A stretch of 19,010 nucleotides of DNA from Clostridiales bacterium (GCA_004556455.1 SFGY01000016.1:1-19010); one strand, 5' to 3'. Positions 1-7,276 are shown, counted from the first letter of the stretch. The notes: generated from the letters alone by a model not told the origin. Numbers and translations are program-made.

Positions 1-783
1 GTCCGGATAACCAAAGGTGAAAATTTCAACCTGGCCGCGAAGACCTGGGGCTTTTTCGTCCCAGAGACGGAGAAGTTCGGGCATATGGGGGTCAAAAGAG
101 GGGAGAACCACCTTGGCGCCAGGCTGCAGCCTGGCCAGAAAGCGGGCAAAGGCGTCGATGACATCGTGCATCTCCGGAAAGATATCGACATGGTCGTGGC
201 CGAGGTTTAAGACGGCAGCGATTGTGGAATAGAAGCTGAGAAAGCTGTAATTAAATTCGCAGGCCTCGGAGATCATCAGCTGAGAGCCTCCGGCGTGGAC
301 GGTCGAGCCGAAGCGCTGGAGTTCCGCGCCGAGGTGAATGGTGGGATCAAGTCCGGCGTCCAGGCAGATGGAAGAGAGCATGCTGACCGTGGTGCTCTTG
401 CCGTTGGTTCCGGCGACATTGATTACGGCGGGAAACTCACGGTTCAGAAGTCCCAGCCAGTCGGCTCGCTCCAGAGTTGGAATGCCCGCCTCTCGAGCTG
501 CAAGCAACTCCGGATTATCCGCCGGAATAGCCGCAGAAAAGACCACAGCATCAGGCCGGAAGCGGAGGATGTTTTCGCCTTCCTGGCAGGGAGCGATCTC
601 CGCGCCAAGCGAGCTGAGCTTATCGCAAAGATCGTTGGGGTGATTATCAGAGCCGCCGACCTTTTGTCCGCGCGCCAGAGCCAGTTCGGCCAGGCCGGAC
701 ATGCTGATGCCCCCGACGCCGATAAACCAGATGCGCTTGCCGGGCGAGAGCAGAGGCTGGTAAGGATGAAAGTCGTCTAACAT
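1..783 (-). CDS. murC: UDP-N-acetylmuramate--L-alanine ligase, N-terminal part (runs off the left edge)
   Basis: MurC adds L-alanine to UDP-MurNAc in the cytoplasm, the first amino-acid step of peptidoglycan stem synthesis. The visible 261 codons read without a stop from an ATG at 783 down to base 1, so the C-terminal domain is outside the window. Residues 18-46 hold the MurC-type Rossmann start (IGVGGISMSGLAEL, then GSD). Residues 82-92 read FSAAIPADNPE, typical of MurC. The P-loop GTNGKSTT is at 125-132, EACE at 173-176 and NLGHDHVD at 193-200. A good ribosome binding site (AGAGGGGAC) lies about 7 bases upstream. The P-loop is odd: MurC normally has GTHGKTTT, while GTNGKST is more usual in MurD. 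The rest of the N-domain fits MurC much better than MurD, so I keep the call. It is divergent from the abiE genes. Confidence 0.93.
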   Translation of the reverse strand, partial: MLDDFHPYQPLLSPGKRIWFIGVGGISMSGLAELALARGQKVGGSDNHPNDLCDKLSSLGAEIAPCQEGENILRFRPDAVVFSAAIPADNPELLAAREAGIPTLERADWLGLLNREFPAVINVAGTNGKSTTVSMLSSICLDAGLDPTIHLGAELQRFGSTVHAGGSQLMISEACEFNYSFLSFYSTIAAVLNLGHDHVDIFPEMHDVIDAFARFLARLQPGAKVVLPSFDPHMPELLRLWDEKAPGLRGQVEIFTFGYPD

Positions 784-814
784 ATAAAATGTCCCCTCTT
801 TGATAAGTATCCTT

Positions 815-843
815 ATTTTAGAATTTTAGAGTGTTAAAGGCAA
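815..843 (-). promoter_or_regulatory. Candidate sigma-A promoter of murC
   Basis: On the minus strand TTGCCT (843-838) and TAAAAT (820-815) are separated by exactly 17 bases. This puts a start site about 25 bases upstream of the murC ATG. The match is good but not perfect in the -35 box. Confidence 0.45.
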
Positions 844-909
844 AGGGAGCGTTTTGCTTTTAAAACTTTCAGAGCGTTCCTCTCCGTCGGCCTGAAGTTG
901 CTAACATTC

Positions 910-988
910 TTCTTTACTCATTGTTTTTTCGTGAAACAAAACAATGAGCGAACTTTGACCGAGCGTGAAGTCTGAAAAAAGTAAAGAA
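910..988. repeat. Nested inverted repeat
   Basis: An 11-bp perfect inverted repeat (CTCATTGTTTT at 917-927 and its complement at 938-948, loop of 10) sits inside a second 9-bp perfect pair (TTCTTTACT at 910-918 and AGTAAAGAA at 980-988). The two pairs overlap by two bases on the left and have different centres, so they could form alternative structures. It lies upstream of both flanking genes, so it is not an obvious terminator for either. Confidence 0.6.
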
Positions 989-995
989 TCAAATC

Positions 996-1107
996 AACTA
1001 GTATAGCGATCTCTAAATGAATGAGCACTAAGATTTCGTAAAATACCTGATATTCAGGCGTTTGACGAAAATATAAAATCAAGCTATTTAAAACAGAAAT
1101 ACTAGTT
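996..1107. repeat. Concentric imperfect palindrome of 112 bases
   Basis: Three sets of arms share the same centre near 1052. The innermost is CCTGA/TCAGG at 1046-1050 and 1054-1058. The next is TTTCGT/ACGAAA at 1034-1039 and 1065-1070, with three A:T pairs between it and the core. The outermost is a 9-bp perfect pair, AACTAGTAT at 996-1004 and ATACTAGTT at 1099-1107. The concentric layout suggests a folded RNA or a cruciform, or a small non-autonomous element. I see no clear target-site duplication next to the outer arms. Confidence 0.6.
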
Positions 1108-1153
1108 CATTTTTAAAATCACATGAAATGCGGGTTATTCTAACAGTTTCGTG

Positions 1154-1171
1154 CACATACAGAAATATGTG
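1154..1171. promoter_or_regulatory. Possible AbiEi operator (inverted repeat)
   Basis: CACATA (1154-1159) and TATGTG (1166-1171) form a 6-bp inverted repeat with a 6-base spacer, about 45 bases upstream of the putative -10 box of the abiE operon. AbiEi antitoxins of other bacteria repress their own promoter by binding inverted repeats. Assigning this site is inference. Confidence 0.3.
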
Positions 1172-1213
1172 TTTCTAAAACTGCATAAAACAATAGTGAA
1201 TTTACGTGTTGCG

Positions 1214-1222
1214 TGCTATTAT
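1214..1222 (+). promoter_or_regulatory. Putative extended -10 promoter of abiEi-abiEii
   Basis: TGCTATTAT is an extended -10 element (TGn plus TATTAT). I find no clear -35 box at the matching distance, as is common for extended -10 promoters. It would give a very short leader ending in the AAGGAG ribosome binding site at 1231. Confidence 0.4.
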
Positions 1223-1243
1223 AGAAATAAAAGGAGTCGCCGA

Positions 1244-2008
1244 ATGGAGCTATACAAGGAACTAGCTAATTTGCGCTGTTTTACCCATCGGGATTTGGTG
1301 CAGCTTGTCGGTTCAGAAAATGCGGCCAGATGGCAGATACGAAACTATCTAAAAAAAGGATATATCGAGCGTATACGGCGAGACCTGTATGCGGTTATCA
1401 GTCTGGAAACTGGGCAAGCAATACCGAACCGTTATCAGATAGCTTCTCGTGTGACAGATGCCTCGTATGTGTCTCATCATAGTGCATTTGAATTTTATGG
1501 TTATGCCAATCAGGTTTTCTATGATGTTTATTTCAGCAGTGAAAAGCGTGTGAAGGCATTTGCGTATGATGGATTAACATACTGTCCTTTGACATATCGG
1601 GGAAATTTGGGCGTAACGGAAACGAATACCGGCGTTCGAGTAACTTCAATAGAACGGACGGTAATAGACAGTATTGCAGTTTTTGAAAAAATAGCAGGTT
1701 TGGAAGAATTGTTGCGTTGCCTTCTCTTAATACCTGTTCTTGACAGTGACAAACTGCTTGCTTCTTTGGAGTTATATGGTCGTGGACAGTTATATCAAAA
1801 GACCGGATATATTCTTGAATCGCTACAGGATGAATTAACTCTGCCGGAGTGTTTTTTCGCAGAGTGCGAAAAACGTTCATCTTCCAGCAAAACATATCTC
1901 TTTGAAAAACAGGATGACTTTATTCTTTTTCCTAAATGGAAGCTGTTCGCACCCAAAGAACTGAAATCAATTGTTAACAAGGGGATAACTGACTATGATG
2001 CAGTTTGA
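1244..2008 (+). CDS. abiEi: AbiEi-type antitoxin, winged-helix transcriptional regulator (type IV TA)
   Basis: The 254-residue product has an N-terminal winged helix (about residues 1-52, ending in the YIERIRRDLYAV wing) and a longer C-terminal domain containing SYVSHHSAFEFYG and the TSIERTVIDSI motif. Both are typical of AbiEi antitoxins of the type IV toxin-antitoxin class. In that family the N-domain represses the operon and the C-domain is needed to block the toxin without direct toxin binding. I chose the ATG at 1244 because AAGGAG lies 7-8 bases upstream; the upstream in-frame GTG at 1151 has no ribosome binding site. The gene overlaps abiEii by 14 bases. Base composition is visibly A+T-richer than in the opp and obg genes, suggesting acquisition by transfer. 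Confidence 0.9.
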   Translation: MELYKELANLRCFTHRDLVQLVGSENAARWQIRNYLKKGYIERIRRDLYAVISLETGQAIPNRYQIASRVTDASYVSHHSAFEFYGYANQVFYDVYFSSEKRVKAFAYDGLTYCPLTYRGNLGVTETNTGVRVTSIERTVIDSIAVFEKIAGLEELLRCLLLIPVLDSDKLLASLELYGRGQLYQKTGYILESLQDELTLPECFFAECEKRSSSSKTYLFEKQDDFILFPKWKLFAPKELKSIVNKGITDYDAV

Positions 2009-2972
2009 TCGTATTTTACTCGGTAAGCAGGCCAAAGAGCTTGGCTTTGTCCGAGATACCTTTGAAAAGGTCTGCCGTCTCGCCGATGTTCTGACTTTTA
2101 TGGAGAGCGATCCACTGTTGGCGGAAAGCCTTGCTCTAAAAGGTGGCACGGCAATCAACCTGACGATTTTAAATTTACCTCGCCTTTCTGTTGATATTGA
2201 TCTCGATTTTTCAAAAGATGTTTCGCGAGAGCCTATGCTTGTAGAGAGGAAACAGATCTTTTTGCATATCAAAAAGTATATGGAGGCTACAGGTTATTCG
2301 CTTAGTTTCAAATCAAAGAGATATCATGCGTTGGATTCTTTTGTGTACGAGTATATCAATGCGGGTGGAATGAAAGACAACCTCAAAATAGAGATCAACT
2401 ATATGCTACGCTGCCATGTCCTCCCCGTATCACGAAGAACGGCCTGCCTCCCCTGGACCAGCCAGACGCTTACCGTTTTGAGCGTTGATCCGATGGAGAT
2501 TTTCGCCGCAAAAACGGTAGCGCTCCTGAATCGTGCTGCACCGAGGGATCTCTATGATATGTTCAATATGTGGAAGTTCGGATTGCTTGACGAAATACAG
2601 GAGAGCCTTTTCAAAAAGTGTGTCATGTTCTATTCTGCCATTGCCTCAGAAATAGTACCGGAAGAATTTAATCTTAAAGGCTTCGAAAACATATCGCCCC
2701 ATAAAATTAAAACGGATCTGACGCCCGTGCTTCGCCGGGGAGAACGTTTTGACCTTGCCAATGCGCAGAAGCAGGTAAAAACTTATCTGTCCGATATACT
2801 CAAACCAAAGGATGCAGAGCTTGCCTTTTGGCGGGCCTTTGCGGACGGAAAATATCAACCGGAATTGCTTTTTGAGGATCCTGACATTCTTGTAAGAGTT
2901 GAGCGTCATCCGATGGCACTCTGGAAGTGTGGAGGGCGCGACACTGTACACCAGGAAAGACCGGAAATATAA
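1995..2972 (+). CDS. abiEii: AbiEii-type nucleotidyltransferase toxin (type IV TA)
   Basis: The 325-residue protein matches the AbiEii/AbiGii nucleotidyltransferase fold. KGGTAI is at residues 49-54. The SVDIDLDF metal-binding motif is at 65-72, with Asp67 and Asp69 as likely catalytic residues. IEINYM is at 132-137, and AAKTVALLNRAAPRDLYDM at 171-189 carries the conserved Lys and R-D-x-x-D. The C-terminus keeps the family HPMALWK signature at 305-311. Relatives act as toxins in phage defence, and some add nucleotides to tRNA acceptor stems. All motifs look intact, so the toxin should be active. The start overlaps the end of abiEi, with AAGGGG about 10 bases upstream (a second ATG follows at once), so the genes are probably coupled. 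A terminator follows 13 bases after the stop. Confidence 0.92.
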   Translation: MMQFDRILLGKQAKELGFVRDTFEKVCRLADVLTFMESDPLLAESLALKGGTAINLTILNLPRLSVDIDLDFSKDVSREPMLVERKQIFLHIKKYMEATGYSLSFKSKRYHALDSFVYEYINAGGMKDNLKIEINYMLRCHVLPVSRRTACLPWTSQTLTVLSVDPMEIFAAKTVALLNRAAPRDLYDMFNMWKFGLLDEIQESLFKKCVMFYSAIASEIVPEEFNLKGFENISPHKIKTDLTPVLRRGERFDLANAQKQVKTYLSDILKPKDAELAFWRAFADGKYQPELLFEDPDILVRVERHPMALWKCGGRDTVHQERPEI

Positions 2973-2984
2973 AGACTATATGGC

Positions 2985-3013
2985 AAGAGCTGTCTTTCGT
3001 AGCAGCTTTTTTT
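2985..3013 (+). terminator. Rho-independent terminator of the abiE operon
   Basis: AAGAGCTG (2985-2992) pairs with CAGCTTTT (3003-3010), with one G:U pair, around a 10-base loop, followed by a run of seven T ending at 3013. It lies 13 bases after the abiEii stop. An alternative pairing of AAAGAC (2971-2976) with GTCTTT (2992-2997) would compete with it. Confidence 0.65.
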
Positions 3014-3053
3014 CAATTCATTCACGCCGTGTTTTCGGGCGATTTGAGAGGCT

Positions 3054-3076
3054 GGAGCTGTTTTTTTCAGCTTTTT
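3054..3076. terminator. Second terminator-like hairpin
   Basis: GGAGCTG (3054-3060), a loop of seven T, CAGCTTT (3068-3074) and more T. It shares its arm sequence AGCTG/CAGCT with the terminator 60 bases upstream, so it may be a backup or a duplicated copy. The T-only loop makes it weaker. Confidence 0.35.
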
Positions 3077-3100
3077 CCTAACGCAATGCACAAGAATTGC

Positions 3101-3129
3101 TTGCATCTTGGACAACATTCCCTTAAACT
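3101..3129 (+). promoter_or_regulatory. Candidate promoter of the opp operon
   Basis: TTGCAT (3101-3106) and TAAACT (3124-3129) are 17 bases apart. If used, it gives an mRNA leader of about 265 bases holding the hairpin series. The boxes are only moderate matches. A weaker extended -10-like TGCTATAAG at 3300-3308 could be an alternative start closer to oppB. Confidence 0.3.
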
Positions 3130-3294
3130 TGCATTTATGAACGTTTCTTCTTCGGGGCTTTCGCCCGGAAGCAGACGTTAAGGGAAGAGGTTCTGACAGA
3201 GTATTTCTGTCGCTGAGTATCAGCGAATTTTGCTGTCCACCGCTTCTGACATCACAGCAGGTTTGATAAGATCGGGGGGAGGTTTACTCTCCCC
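3118..3294 (+). promoter_or_regulatory. Putative structured mRNA leader of the opp operon
   Basis: Successive hairpins are visible. TTCCCTTAA (3118-3126) pairs with TTAAGGGAA (3178-3186) and encloses a strong stem at 3150-3171 with loop TTTC. GACAGA/TCTGTC follows at 3195-3211, then CGCTGA/TCAGCG at 3211-3225, TGCTGT/ACAGCA at 3231-3259, and GGGGAG/CTCCCC at 3276-3294. The last stem resembles a terminator stem but is not followed by a T run. I recognise no known riboswitch or T-box core sequence. It could be a regulatory RNA or a set of remnants of intergenic repeats. Confidence 0.4.
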
Positions 3295-3402
3295 GTCTCT
3301 GCTATAAGGTCGGAATAATAATAAACGATGGTCAACAATATTTATGCAAGACTGCAGGACGAATCCTTTAATTCCTGAGGAAGGTCGTATAAGGGGGAAA
3401 AT

Positions 3403-4371
3403 ATGGCAATTCTGAAGTATGTATTGCGTCGTTTGCTGAATCTGATCCCTGTGCTGATCATCATCTCCATGCTTCTTTTTGGACTTTCCAAACTGATGCC
3501 CGGCGATCCGGTTCTGATGATGATGCCGCAGAAGGGATTTAAGACAGCAAAAGCTAAACAGGAGATGTACGAAACCATTCAGAAGAAATACGGTTTCGAC
3601 AAGTCCATCCCGGAACAGTATGTCAACTGGGTTGTGAGAACCGTAAAAGGAGATCTGGGCGAATCGACAAAGTATCGTCGGCCGGTCACGCAGCTGCTCG
3701 GCGAACCTCTTGTCAACACGCTGATTCTCAATATCGGTGTGACGATTCTCTCCTTTCTGATATCGCTGCGCATAGGTATAAAATCTGCCGTGGGGAGGGG
3801 GAGCTTCTATGATAAGTTCTGGCAGGTCGTCTCCCTGGTCGGCATATCACTGCCCACCTTTTTCTTTGCTCTTATTCTCATCTACTTTTTCTCATTCCAG
3901 TTAGGCTGGCTGCCGCCCGGGCAGATGCCGCGTAATATCCATGATATCGGGGAGTGGACGCTGCACCTGATCCTGCCGACGCTCACACTGCTCTTTGGCA
4001 GTCTGGCCAGTACGTCCCGCTATGTGCGTAACTCCATGCTGGATGCGCTGGGTCAGGATTATATCCGCACAGCCAGAGCCAAGGGTCTTTCTGAAAGAAA
4101 AGTCATTTATTCTCACGCTTTTCGCAACGCGCTGATCCCTGTAGTCACGATTGTGGCCTGGTCGATTACCGGCCTTCTGGGTGGCGCAGCGATTACAGAG
4201 ACAGTTTTTTCATATAACGGTATCGGCCGCTTCCTGATTGCATCAGTGGTCGCCCGTGACTATAACGTGGTCATGGCGCTGAATATGATGTATGCCGTTT
4301 TATCCGTCCTGGGCAATCTGCTCATGGATATCGGCTATTCGCTGGTTGACCCCAGAGTTCGTCTTGAGTAG
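3403..4371 (+). CDS. oppB: Oligopeptide ABC transporter, permease OppB/DppB-type
   Basis: The 322-residue membrane protein forms one half of the translocation channel of a peptide importer. It has a membrane helix at about 10-30 and five more between about 103 and 312. LMPGDP is at 31-36 in the first extracytoplasmic segment. The EAA-type coupling loop at 219-240 (DYIRTARAKGLSERKVIYSH) contacts the ATPase, and the C-terminus has the usual VDPRVR. Length is normal for the family and there is no insert, unlike its partner OppC. AAGGGGG lies about 7 bases before the ATG. It opens an operon with oppC (12-base gap), oppD, oppF and a small gene, behind a long and apparently structured leader. Confidence 0.93.
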   Translation: MAILKYVLRRLLNLIPVLIIISMLLFGLSKLMPGDPVLMMMPQKGFKTAKAKQEMYETIQKKYGFDKSIPEQYVNWVVRTVKGDLGESTKYRRPVTQLLGEPLVNTLILNIGVTILSFLISLRIGIKSAVGRGSFYDKFWQVVSLVGISLPTFFFALILIYFFSFQLGWLPPGQMPRNIHDIGEWTLHLILPTLTLLFGSLASTSRYVRNSMLDALGQDYIRTARAKGLSERKVIYSHAFRNALIPVVTIVAWSITGLLGGAAITETVFSYNGIGRFLIASVVARDYNVVMALNMMYAVLSVLGNLLMDIGYSLVDPRVRLE

Positions 4372-4383
4372 GAGGGCTGAAAA

Positions 4384-6210
4384 ATGAAGAAAAAAGAATC
4401 GTTAAAGACCGCTCCGGACGAAAAAAAGGTCAAGAGCGGGACGGATATTCTCAAAGAAGAGGCGATCCTCTCACCGGGACGTATGATCGTCCGGGCCTTT
4501 TTGCACAATCGTCTGGGTATGATCGGGCTTATCGGCTTTATTATTATTTTCCTGATTATCTTCGTGGGCTCCAGCCTCATTCCTTTTGACGCTTACTTTA
4601 CTAACGGCGTCATGCGCAATGTGCGTCCGGGCTACGGCTACATGAGTATCCCCAAAGAGATGCTGGAAGAAGGCATCAAGGATATTTCGGTCAGCACAAC
4701 GACTTCCATGGGCATATCGCAGGCTGGCAAGTTTTACACCTGGGGTCATGATAATATCGGCAATCTGGAGATGCCGGAAAAAATCCAGAAAGCCATTGAA
4801 GGTCAAAAAATCGATCAGGTCGCCGCGGGCGATCGTCATATGCTCCTGCTCACCGAAGACGATCAGGTTTTTGGCTGGGGCGCTAATGAATTCCATCAGT
4901 GTGAGATGCCCAAGGACAAACAAAAGCTGGTGGAAAAAGAAGGCCTCGCCAAGATTGGCGCAGGCGATGCGTATTCCGTCGGTCTGACCGATGAGGGCAC
5001 GATTTTTGTCTGGGGTTCAACTCTGCCGAACCGTCTGAACCGTATTCCGGCGAACCTCAATGGTCAGGTGAAGGACTTCCGTACCGGAGCCATCAACATC
5101 ATGCTGCTTCTGAAGGACGGCTCGCTCAGAATTATCGGCTCAAAAGGTTCTGAAATTGATACCGCGATGCCGAAACACCTGCTCAAGCCCGGCAACGATA
5201 TTGTCTCTTTTGCCCGCACTCAGTACAGCGGTGTGGTGGCCTATGGAGATGGCAGTATTGAGGCCTGGGGCAGCCGTAACGAGAATGCAGTCAATTTTCC
5301 TGAGATGGAAGGTAAAGTTATCGAGGTGGGCGCTGGCCGTCTGCACCTTTCTGCTCTGACTGATCAGGGCAGGGTGTACTCCTGGGGTCCAGATACCTAT
5401 GGTTCGACCCATGCGCCGCAGATGGATGATGCGGAAAAGCTCTTCTGTGGTTACTACAATAACTATGCCGTGGAGAACGGCGGACACAGCTATAAAGCCT
5501 GGGGTCTTAACGGCATGATCCTGGGCTCCGATGACACGGGTCGCGACCTTTTTGTCCGCCTGATTTATGGTGGCCGCATGACCCTTATGATTGCCTTTGT
5601 TTCGGTTCTGATCTCCATTGTCCTGGGCATCATCGTCGGCTTGATCTCCGGTTTCTATGGCGGCTGGATCGACAACCTGCTCATGCGTTTCTCGGAAATC
5701 ATCGCCTCCTTCCCCTTCTATCCGTTGGTGATTACCCTGGCAGCTGTTCTGCCTGCCGATTATTCTCAGTACAAACGTCTGGCCATGGTTATGGTGCTGC
5801 TCGGTGTTCTGGGCTGGACGGGGACTGCAAGGCTCATCCGCGGGCAGATCATTGCGGAGCGAGAAAAGGACTACATTACCGCGGCAAAGGCCCTGGGTCT
5901 GCGCGATAAAAAAATCATCATCTCGCACATTCTGCCGAACGTGATGTCCATTATCATCGTTAACTTCACGCTGGGATATGCGACTAACCTGCTGGTTGAA
6001 GCCGGTCTCTCCTTCCTGGGCTTCGGCGTGGTCGAACCGCTGCCATCCTGGGGCAATATGATGACCAGTGCTCAATCTTCCGATGTCATGCAGATTTACT
6101 GGTGGCGCTGGATTTTCCCTGGCCTGGCCGTGTTCCTCACCGCCCTGACCGTCAACCTGATCGGCGATGCCCTGCGTGACTGCATGGACCCGAAAGCTTT
6201 GGAAAGGTAG
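4384..6210 (+). CDS. oppC: OppC/DppC-type permease with an inserted seven-repeat RCC1-like propeller
   Basis: This is the second permease of the peptide importer, but with 608 residues against about 300 usually. A short cytoplasmic N-tail and membrane helix 1 (about 46-66) are followed by seven repeats at about 97-131, 142-176, 188-222, 228-264, 272-308, 311-347 and 350-380. Each has the RCC1 pattern: a Gly/Ala strand, then a Leu-Thr-x-x-Gly turn, then a Trp-Gly strand (YTWG, FGWG, FVWG, EAWG, YSWG, KAWG), most ending in a Pro. Repeat 4 has lost the Trp (RIIG). The permease resumes at once with the conserved GSDDTGRDLFVRLIYG (381-396), more membrane helices, and the EAA loop at 497-519. The insert is therefore in frame, outside the membrane, in the loop facing the binding protein. 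It reads without frameshift and has the same base composition as the rest. AGGAGGG precedes the start. Confidence 0.95.
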   Translation: MKKKESLKTAPDEKKVKSGTDILKEEAILSPGRMIVRAFLHNRLGMIGLIGFIIIFLIIFVGSSLIPFDAYFTNGVMRNVRPGYGYMSIPKEMLEEGIKDISVSTTTSMGISQAGKFYTWGHDNIGNLEMPEKIQKAIEGQKIDQVAAGDRHMLLLTEDDQVFGWGANEFHQCEMPKDKQKLVEKEGLAKIGAGDAYSVGLTDEGTIFVWGSTLPNRLNRIPANLNGQVKDFRTGAINIMLLLKDGSLRIIGSKGSEIDTAMPKHLLKPGNDIVSFARTQYSGVVAYGDGSIEAWGSRNENAVNFPEMEGKVIEVGAGRLHLSALTDQGRVYSWGPDTYGSTHAPQMDDAEKLFCGYYNNYAVENGGHSYKAWGLNGMILGSDDTGRDLFVRLIYGGRMTLMIAFVSVLISIVLGIIVGLISGFYGGWIDNLLMRFSEIIASFPFYPLVITLAAVLPADYSQYKRLAMVMVLLGVLGWTGTARLIRGQIIAEREKDYITAAKALGLRDKKIIISHILPNVMSIIIVNFTLGYATNLLVEAGLSFLGFGVVEPLPSWGNMMTSAQSSDVMQIYWWRWIFPGLAVFLTALTVNLIGDALRDCMDPKALER

Positions 6211-6217
6211 GCAGTAT

Positions 6218-7276
6218 ATGGCCTTATTGGAAATCAGAAATCTACATACCTATTTCAGCACCAAGCGTGGTCTTATCAAGGCTGTAGACGGTGTCGATCT
6301 CAGCATAGAAGCCGGCAAAACCCTGGGTCTCGTCGGGGAGTCCGGTTCAGGTAAGAGCCAGACAGCCATGTCGATCATGAAGCTCTTCGAGAAGAATCAA
6401 AAGATCTATCAGGGTGAGATTTTCTTCAACGGCGAAAAAATATCGGACAAAGATCCGAAAGCCATGGAGGACATACGTGGTAACGATATTTCCATGATCT
6501 TCCAGGAGCCTATGACCTCGCTCAACCCGGTTTTTACGGTAGAACGCCAGCTCAGTGAGGCGCTCATGCTGCATCAGAACATGAACAAGGCTCAGGCTGC
6601 AGCGCGCAGCCGCGAATTGTTGCGCATGGTCAAGATTCCCAACCCGGATGTGGTCGTCAAGCAGTACGCTTTTGAACTATCGGGCGGCATGAATCAGCGC
6701 GTGATGATCGCCATGGCTCTGGCCTGCCGACCCAAGCTCCTGATTGCTGACGAACCGACGACGGCGCTGGATGTGACGATTCAGGCACAGATTCTCAAAT
6801 TGATGAATGATCTGAAACACGAAACGCATGCGGCCATTCTTTTCATCACCCATGATCTTGGCGTCATCAATCAGATGGCCGACGACGTGGCGGTGATGTA
6901 CTGCGGCCAGATTGTCGAATCAGCTCCGGCCGAATATATTTTCCAGGATGGCAGGACGCGCTACCAGCACCCCTACACCGAGGGTCTGCTGCGCTCCATT
7001 CCGGCTATTTCGACGGATCGCAGTGAGCGCCTGGACGTCATTCCCGGTTCCGTGCCTCATCCCCTCAACATGCCCAGTGGCTGCCGTTTTGCGGATCGCT
7101 GCAAATATGCCTGTGACTACTGCCGTGAGCATATGCCGGAACTTGTGTCCGTCTCGGCCGAGCAGAAGATTCGCTGCCATTATCCTGAAAAAGGCAGGCG
7201 ACAGGAGGCCGGTGTTTTCAGTCCGGCGGAAACTGCCGCTGCGACCGATGATTCTGCAGAAGGGAGGAGCAGATAA
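6218..7276 (+). CDS. oppD: Oligopeptide ABC transporter ATP-binding protein OppD/DppD-type
   Basis: The 352-residue ATPase powers the importer on the cytoplasmic side. Visible motifs are Walker A GESGSGKS (40-47), Q-loop FQEP (Gln96), the family-specific signature LSGGM (154-158), Walker B LLIADEP (174-180, Glu179) and the H-loop His212. The C-terminal oligopeptide domain holds a cysteine cluster, Cys289, 295, 299, 302 and 320. In mycobacterial Opp/Dpp transporters such cysteines bind an iron-sulfur cluster; the same here is inference. I chose the ATG at 6218, seven bases after the oppC stop, because the protein then starts with the normal MALLEIRNL. A 26-residue hydrophilic Ala/Glu/Arg tail follows the domain. 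The stop overlaps the oppF start (TAATG), so translation is probably coupled. Confidence 0.95.
   Translation: MALLEIRNLHTYFSTKRGLIKAVDGVDLSIEAGKTLGLVGESGSGKSQTAMSIMKLFEKNQKIYQGEIFFNGEKISDKDPKAMEDIRGNDISMIFQEPMTSLNPVFTVERQLSEALMLHQNMNKAQAAARSRELLRMVKIPNPDVVVKQYAFELSGGMNQRVMIAMALACRPKLLIADEPTTALDVTIQAQILKLMNDLKHETHAAILFITHDLGVINQMADDVAVMYCGQIVESAPAEYIFQDGRTRYQHPYTEGLLRSIPAISTDRSERLDVIPGSVPHPLNMPSGCRFADRCKYACDYCREHMPELVSVSAEQKIRCHYPEKGRRQEAGVFSPAETAAATDDSAEGRSR

Larger units (their letters stand above)
784..1243. other. 460-base gene-free region between murC and abiEi
   Basis: This divergent intergenic region holds the murC promoter on the left, the abiE promoter on the right, and two separate palindromic structures between them (910-988 and 996-1107, listed separately). 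It is A+T-rich compared with murC. I see no convincing small gene. A GTG-initiated extension of abiEi from 1151 is open, but it has no ribosome binding site and looks non-coding. Confidence 0.6.
2973..3402. other. 430-base gene-free region between abiEii and oppB
   Basis: The left part holds two terminator-like hairpins after abiEii. The right part (3118-3294) is a dense series of hairpins leading to oppB. I see no convincing coding sequence: short open frames here lack ribosome binding sites and are broken by structure. Confidence 0.6.

Noticed and set aside
295..780. Plus-strand open frame over the murC region
   Set aside because: The minus strand encodes an unmistakable MurC N-domain; the plus frame is its shadow.
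1151..1243. Upstream GTG start for abiEi adding 31 residues
   Set aside because: No ribosome binding site before it, the added residues look non-coding, and AAGGAG stands before the ATG at 1244.
784..1243. CRISPR array
   Set aside because: The structures are inverted, not regularly spaced direct repeats, and no cas genes are present.
2899..3181. Small open frames just after abiEii
   Set aside because: They overlap the terminator hairpins, lack start signals and show no protein-like composition.
4672..5523. Propeller as a separate gene fused by sequencing error
   Set aside because: The frame is continuous on both sides, no start or ribosome binding site lies inside, and the permease motifs resume directly after repeat 7.
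5140..6075. Minus-strand open frame opposite oppC
   Set aside because: Low-complexity His/Asp/Gln-rich translation with no family signature, opposite the well-supported permease.
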